Assembly: GCA_021769025.1 (NCBI GenBank)
Contig: JAETTS010000068.1
Span: 1 to 9,892 of the forward strand
DNA: 9,892 nucleotides
Origin: Enterocloster bolteae
GTDB lineage: Bacteria > Bacillota_A > Clostridia > Lachnospirales > Lachnospiraceae
Direction: 5' to 3'
Shown here piece after piece: positions 7,000 through 9,892 of the stretch (its first letter is position 1; each line of letters starts with the position of its first letter). The notes under the pieces are model-generated. The model was not told where the DNA came from. It saw nothing but the letters and a program-made list of their open reading frames with translations, and did not search any database. The position numbers were made by a program, and so were the translations under genes.

Positions 7000-8192
7000 T
7001 CACGGCTTTACGGAATTACGGATCCCGCTTACTTCCTCCGTCGTCATTCCCAATGCGGTTGACACCTTTATGGTCCCATCCACAATGGCCTTTTCAGCCT
7101 GTTCCTCGCTGGTCACAATGGCATCCGGCACAATGGCTTTATAATTATCATTCACCGCTATCCCGGTTACATTTTCCTTTACCCCTACCAGTTCAAAAGA
7201 ACCATAAGGAAGGGTTCCGTCAATCGCCATCCCAACCGCACGCTCAATGGATATCCCCACGCGCTTCATGACAGAAGTCACAATCACATCCGCCAGCGGA
7301 TCATCCATTGACTTAAGCACCTCATATTGGTCCGCGTCACAGCCGATTGCAAGCACCCCTTTCTCGGAAGCAGCTTCAAACACACCGGTCCCCGCGCCGC
7401 CGGCGCACTGGAAGATAACATCCGCGCCCTGCTGTATCTGTGTCAGGGCAAGCTCTTTTCCCTTACCGGTATTAACATAATCACCTACATAGGAGGTTAT
7501 GACCTTGATGTCACTGTCCACGGACTTTGCACCCTCTATGAATCCAATCGGAAATCATTGATTACCGTCACATCCTGGCCCCCAACAAACCCGATTACCT
7601 TTTCTTCATTCATCCCCTCTACATCCGAGGTTGTCAGTCCGGCTGCCACTACGCCGGCCAGATAGGCGCCTTCGTTGGCAAGATAATCAACGGTATACAC
7701 ATTGGACATATTGAAGTTCTCATAATCAGCCCTTGCCCCAAATAATATGTATTTCTGGTCCGGATAATCCTGTGCGATTTCCTGGAGGATTTCCTTTAAT
7801 GTGTTGGTACAGAGTATGATGACGTCCCAGTCCCCGGACTCAGAATATTCAGTGATGGTTGGTTCGTATTTTGTCGCATCGCTTCCCATCTCAACAATCT
7901 TTGTCTCACACCCGTAATTTTCCTTAATTGCTTCCATTCCGGCGGCCGCTGAATCATAATATGACTGGTCGCCTAAAACACCGTTAATCAGAAGGGCAAC
8001 CTTAAGTCCCTTTTCTTCTGTCTTATCCCCGGCAGCCGAGGTATCTGCTGCCGGCGACGGGGAACCGGCAGCCGTGCTGTCTGCTTTTGTTCCCGACGTG
8101 TCCTGGCACCCGGTTAACAGTGAAAGCGCCATTATACCTGCCAATATTCTTGCATACATTTTTCTCTTCATTCTAATACCCATCCCTTTCAT
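7000..8192 (-). pseudogene. BMP-family nucleoside-binding lipoprotein, split by a one-base frameshift
   Basis: This is the substrate-binding subunit of the importer, first gene of the operon, anchored outside the membrane. The N-terminal piece (8192-7536) has a basic start, a hydrophobic stretch and a lipobox LLTGC (Cys29), a Ser/Ala/Thr linker, then KVALLINGVLGDQSYYDSA and EKVIGFVGGQDVTVINDF, typical of PnrA/BmpA/NupN proteins. It then reads RLDS and stops at TAG (7538-7536). The C-terminal piece, open from 7548, continues IGFIEGAKSVDSDIKVI and runs to TGA at 7000 (QQGADVIFQCAGGAGTGVFEAA is the family core). One missing base in the CGN codon at 7550-7549 explains everything; the repaired protein is 397 residues. 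The start ATG 8192 has AAGGTG 8 nt upstream; ATG 8171 (MKRKMYAR) is an alternative. A GTG at 7521 with AGAGGG upstream could restart the second half, but without an export signal. As read, the importer lacks a working receptor. Confidence 0.85.
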
Positions 8193-8330
8193 ACAAAATT
8201 CACCTTAATACGTCATATAAACAAGTGTTTCATTTCCTTCTCTTTTTCCCTGAATCCGTCCTCCCAAATATGTCCTCCCTTCTAATTTTATATTTTCCAC
8301 CGTTTTATATTGAAATATCAACGATTATTA
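8193..8330 (-). promoter_or_regulatory. Leader region of the operon with a repeated GGGAGGAC and a possible leader peptide
   Basis: On the operon strand the leader contains GGGAGGAC twice (8279-8272 and 8265-8258), a 14-nt direct repeat, so there are two Shine-Dalgarno-like sites well upstream of the lipoprotein start. The first could serve a TTG-started 20-codon frame (8267-8205), whose TAA overlaps the AAGGTG ribosome site of the lipoprotein gene. This could be a coupled leader peptide or chance. I see no recognisable riboswitch fold (in particular no purine-riboswitch core). Confidence 0.25.
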
Positions 8331-8338
8331 ATTATAAT
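8310..8338 (+). promoter_or_regulatory. Promoter of the IclR-family regulator gene
   Basis: TTGAAA (8310-8315), a 17-nt spacer and TATAAT (8333-8338) form a near-consensus housekeeping promoter reading right. Transcription should start near 8345, leaving a leader of about 116 nt before the regulator's ATG at 8461. One AACGAT repeat (8320-8325) lies inside the spacer and three more plus inverted copies lie just after the start site, so autoregulation by the regulator is likely. Confidence 0.7.
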
Positions 8339-8388
8339 AGCATATATAAACGATAATACAACGATATAAACGATATTATCGTGATAAT
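8320..8388. promoter_or_regulatory. AACGAT repeat cluster, likely operator of the IclR regulator
   Basis: AACGAT occurs four times in the same orientation (8320-8325, 8349-8354, 8360-8365, 8369-8374), and ATCGT occurs inverted at 8378-8382. These create a short palindrome ACGAT-ATT-ATCGT (8370-8382), a wider pair ACGATAAT (8350-8357) / ATTATCGT (8375-8382) and a third near-palindrome ATTATC-GT-GATAAT (8375-8388). IclR-family regulators commonly bind several such sites between divergent genes. The cluster overlaps both promoters, consistent with joint control of the regulator and the operon. That the IclR protein is the binder is inference. Confidence 0.6.
8331..8361 (-). promoter_or_regulatory. 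Candidate promoter of the leftward operon
   Basis: On the minus strand TTGTAT (8361-8356) precedes either TATTAT (8339-8334, 16-nt spacer) or TATAAT (8336-8331, 19-nt spacer). Either is an acceptable but not strong match, expected for a promoter that is regulated. The -35 overlaps one AACGAT repeat and another lies in the spacer. The leader would be about 130 nt. The same ATTATAAT octamer also forms the -10 of the regulator's promoter on the other strand, so the two promoters probably exclude each other. Confidence 0.35.
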
Positions 8389-8460
8389 GCTTTTTTTCTT
8401 ACATTTTACTCAAAATATCAGAATATGTTTTGTGCACATCATACGAAGGGGGTTCTAAGA

Positions 8461-9258
8461 ATGGACGGGGATATTAAAAAAATCCAATCAGTGCAGAGGG
8501 CACTTGATATCATTAATTGTGTTGCCAATTCCAATTCCAGGATAACGCTAAAAGAAATCACGGAGCTGCTGGGGCTGAATATCAACACAGCCAGGGGACT
8601 GGCCCAGACCTTGGTGTTAAACGGATATCTGGCAAAAGACGTGGAACGCGGGACTTATTCATTGGGATATCAGTTCTATACAAAGTCCACACAGCTTTAT
8701 GAGTTTCAGCTTAAAAGCATCCGTGATGCATCCTATGCGGAGATGCTGAACATTGCCAAAAAATTCAAGGCAACCACCTGCCTGCAGATCAGTTTCTACA
8801 GCGACATCTATACCCTGGAGACAGTGGTCCCTCCCCAGAGTCCCTATGCCTATGTGCCCAACTCAGCCACCAACCTTCCTCTGCACGCCTCTGCATCTGG
8901 CAAGCTTTTGATTGCACACATGTCCCCCAAAGAGCAGAAGAAGTTAATTGAAAACAGTGATTTACAAGCTTTAACCCAGTACACCATTACCAAAAAAGAA
9001 GAGCTTTGGAACTGCATCAAAGAAATCACCCGCCAGGGATATGCGGTTGAGTTAAGTGAATTAAGTGTGGGCATTGGAAGTATTGCGGTGCCGATTTTTG
9101 ATTTGAGGGGAACGCTCCGGGCAACCATCAGCCTGGTAGGCTCCACTGAAATGCTCCGGTCAAACCTGAACCGGATGGTTGCGGAGTTACAGCGGGCAGG
9201 GGAACGCATCACAAATAAAATCTCCTACCCCAACACCACCTTACATAAATTCCAATGA
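8461..9258 (+). CDS. IclR-family transcriptional regulator
   Basis: A 265-residue DNA-binding regulator. The N-terminal winged helix (about 8-65) begins with the family signature IQSVQRALDIINCV, has the recognition helix region LGLNINTARGLAQTLVLNGYL and the wing ERGTYSLGY. The C-terminal effector domain shows LPLHASASGKLLIAH and SVGIGSIAVPIFD, both typical. The start is the ATG at 8461 because AGGGGG lies 8 nt upstream; an in-frame ATG at 8425 would add 12 residues with no ribosome site. It is divergent from the transport and hydrolase operon and is the only regulator in the window, so it most likely controls that operon in response to the substrate or a breakdown product. Whether it represses or activates is not visible. 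No defect seen. Confidence 0.93.
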   Translation: MDGDIKKIQSVQRALDIINCVANSNSRITLKEITELLGLNINTARGLAQTLVLNGYLAKDVERGTYSLGYQFYTKSTQLYEFQLKSIRDASYAEMLNIAKKFKATTCLQISFYSDIYTLETVVPPQSPYAYVPNSATNLPLHASASGKLLIAHMSPKEQKKLIENSDLQALTQYTITKKEELWNCIKEITRQGYAVELSELSVGIGSIAVPIFDLRGTLRATISLVGSTEMLRSNLNRMVAELQRAGERITNKISYPNTTLHKFQ

Positions 9259-9291
9259 TAAGGATTTAAATCATTTCTTTTTTCCGCACAA

Positions 9292-9330
9292 AAACAGGCA
9301 TACGCCAATGATGCCCGCGTACGCCTGTTC
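9292..9330 (-). terminator. Rho-independent terminator of the YdcZ-like transporter gene
   Basis: Arms 9293-9305 (AACAGGCATACGC on the plus strand) and 9317-9329 (GCGTACGCCTGTT) form a 13-bp stem with one wobble pair and an 11-nt loop. On the minus strand the stem ends in TTTTT, the tail expected 14 nt beyond the transporter's stop (9344). On the plus strand no T-tract follows, so it would stop the regulator's transcript poorly. A weaker AT-only hairpin with a run of Ts (9254-9283) may serve the regulator. Confidence 0.65.
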
Positions 9331-9343
9331 CATATCCAGGTAT

Positions 9344-9892
9344 TCAGTTCATGTTTTTCCTGGCAGCGGAGATTTTCTCCAGCCCCATATTGACAGCAAT
9401 TCCTGCCGCGATGACCAATCCGCCTGCAAATGATGGGTCCAGCCTGCCCTTTCCTGCCGCCACATCCAGGATAACGCCGGTAAATATCTGACCCACGAAT
9501 GTGAGCATGGTAAGCCGGAAGGCCGGAAGCCTGGGAACCGTAAGGTTACACAGCAGTACCACAATGACGCCCATCATACCGCCTGTGTATATCCAGGGAT
9601 GGGAGGCCAGCCCGCTGCCGGATACCGGCAGCATGGTTTCACCGGCCAGCACGCAGAATACCACTGTAACCGGAAGACCTGCCATATGATTGACCAATGA
9701 TCCCGGAAGCGCGCCCACTTTTCCGGACAGCCCAGCATTGACCGTCCTTGACAGGACTACCGTGACACCTGCGCCCAGGGACAGTAAGACAGCGCAGGCT
9801 GCCTGACCAACCGTGGCATCCAGCATGATAAAAATCCCTGTCAGGGAAAACGCCAGCCCCACCAGGCTGTATCTGCAGAACAGACACCTCTT
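9344..9892 (-). CDS. YdcZ/DUF606-type DMT-superfamily transporter, N-terminus outside the window
   Basis: The frame is open to the right edge, so at least 182 residues (not a GTG start at 9862) belong to a longer protein. The visible part begins with the tail of one membrane helix (SLVGLAFSLTGIFIML) and then shows a complete repeat: LSLGAGVTVVLSRTVNAGLSGKVG, LVNHMAGLPVTVVFCVLAG, GGMMGVIVVLLCNLTVPRLPAFRLTMLTFVGQIFTGVILD and a last helix LVIAAGIAVNMG. This matches the YdcZ family of small inner-membrane exporters. The preceding helix suggests a double-length protein of about 300 residues made of two such repeats. Substrate is unknown. It converges on the regulator gene and has its own terminator, so it is probably not part of the operon, though its location may hint at product export. 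Confidence 0.75.
   Translation of the reverse strand, partial: KRCLFCRYSLVGLAFSLTGIFIMLDATVGQAACAVLLSLGAGVTVVLSRTVNAGLSGKVGALPGSLVNHMAGLPVTVVFCVLAGETMLPVSGSGLASHPWIYTGGMMGVIVVLLCNLTVPRLPAFRLTMLTFVGQIFTGVILDVAAGKGRLDPSFAGGLVIAAGIAVNMGLEKISAARKNMN

Noticed and set aside
8320..8388. CRISPR-like array
   Set aside because: Repeats are only 6-10 bp with irregular short spacing inside a divergent promoter region; they fit operators.
8375..8397. Terminator or attenuator (ATTATC/GATAAT followed by seven Ts) in the regulator's leader
   Set aside because: The stem is six AT-rich pairs with a 2-nt loop, too weak to terminate; better read as part of the operator.

Overview
The window reads as one catabolic locus from a Gram-positive anaerobe of the Clostridia, probably a Lachnospiraceae member such as an Enterocloster-like species. 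This rests on strong AGGAGG-type ribosome sites, GTG starts, mid-range GC with AT-rich intergenic DNA, and protein families common in gut Clostridia. The assignment is inference; there is no rRNA or other marker here.

Layout. A leftward operon fills about 134-8192. In transcription order it encodes a BMP-family substrate-binding lipoprotein (7000-8192, split by a one-base frameshift), a double-domain ABC ATPase (5425-6957), two BMP-type permeases (4364-5425 and 3432-4361), a short nucleoside-hydrolase-like protein without the catalytic aspartate cluster (2788-3414), a nucleoside hydrolase (1971-2813, reading frame lost near its C-terminus; the displaced tail survives to 1882), an M20 zinc carbamoylase/amidohydrolase (642-1889, GTG start) and an ATC-hydrolase-family protein (134-637). 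Spacings are very tight: TAATG overlap, 2-nt and 4-nt gaps, and gene overlaps. A separate strong promoter (TTGACA-17-TATAGT) lies just past the operon and drives something that leaves the window on the left.

To the right, an IclR-family regulator (8461-9258) is divergent from the operon. The 268-bp gap between them holds a near-consensus promoter for the regulator, a weaker candidate promoter for the operon, and a cluster of AACGAT repeats with inverted copies that looks like the operator. Beyond the regulator, a convergent partial YdcZ/DUF606-type membrane transporter (9344-9892) runs off the right edge, with a hairpin terminator between the two.

Working model (inference): the BMP importer brings in a nucleoside-like compound, the nucleoside hydrolase pair removes the sugar, the ATC-hydrolase-like enzyme opens a heterocycle, and the M20 enzyme removes the resulting carbamoyl group. 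ATC hydrolase plus M20 carbamoylase is the known two-enzyme route from aminothiazoline carboxylate to cysteine. Placing that pair behind a nucleoside importer and nucleoside hydrolases is the most interesting aspect of the window. Two single-base frameshifts in one otherwise intact operon mean either recent decay or sequence error.
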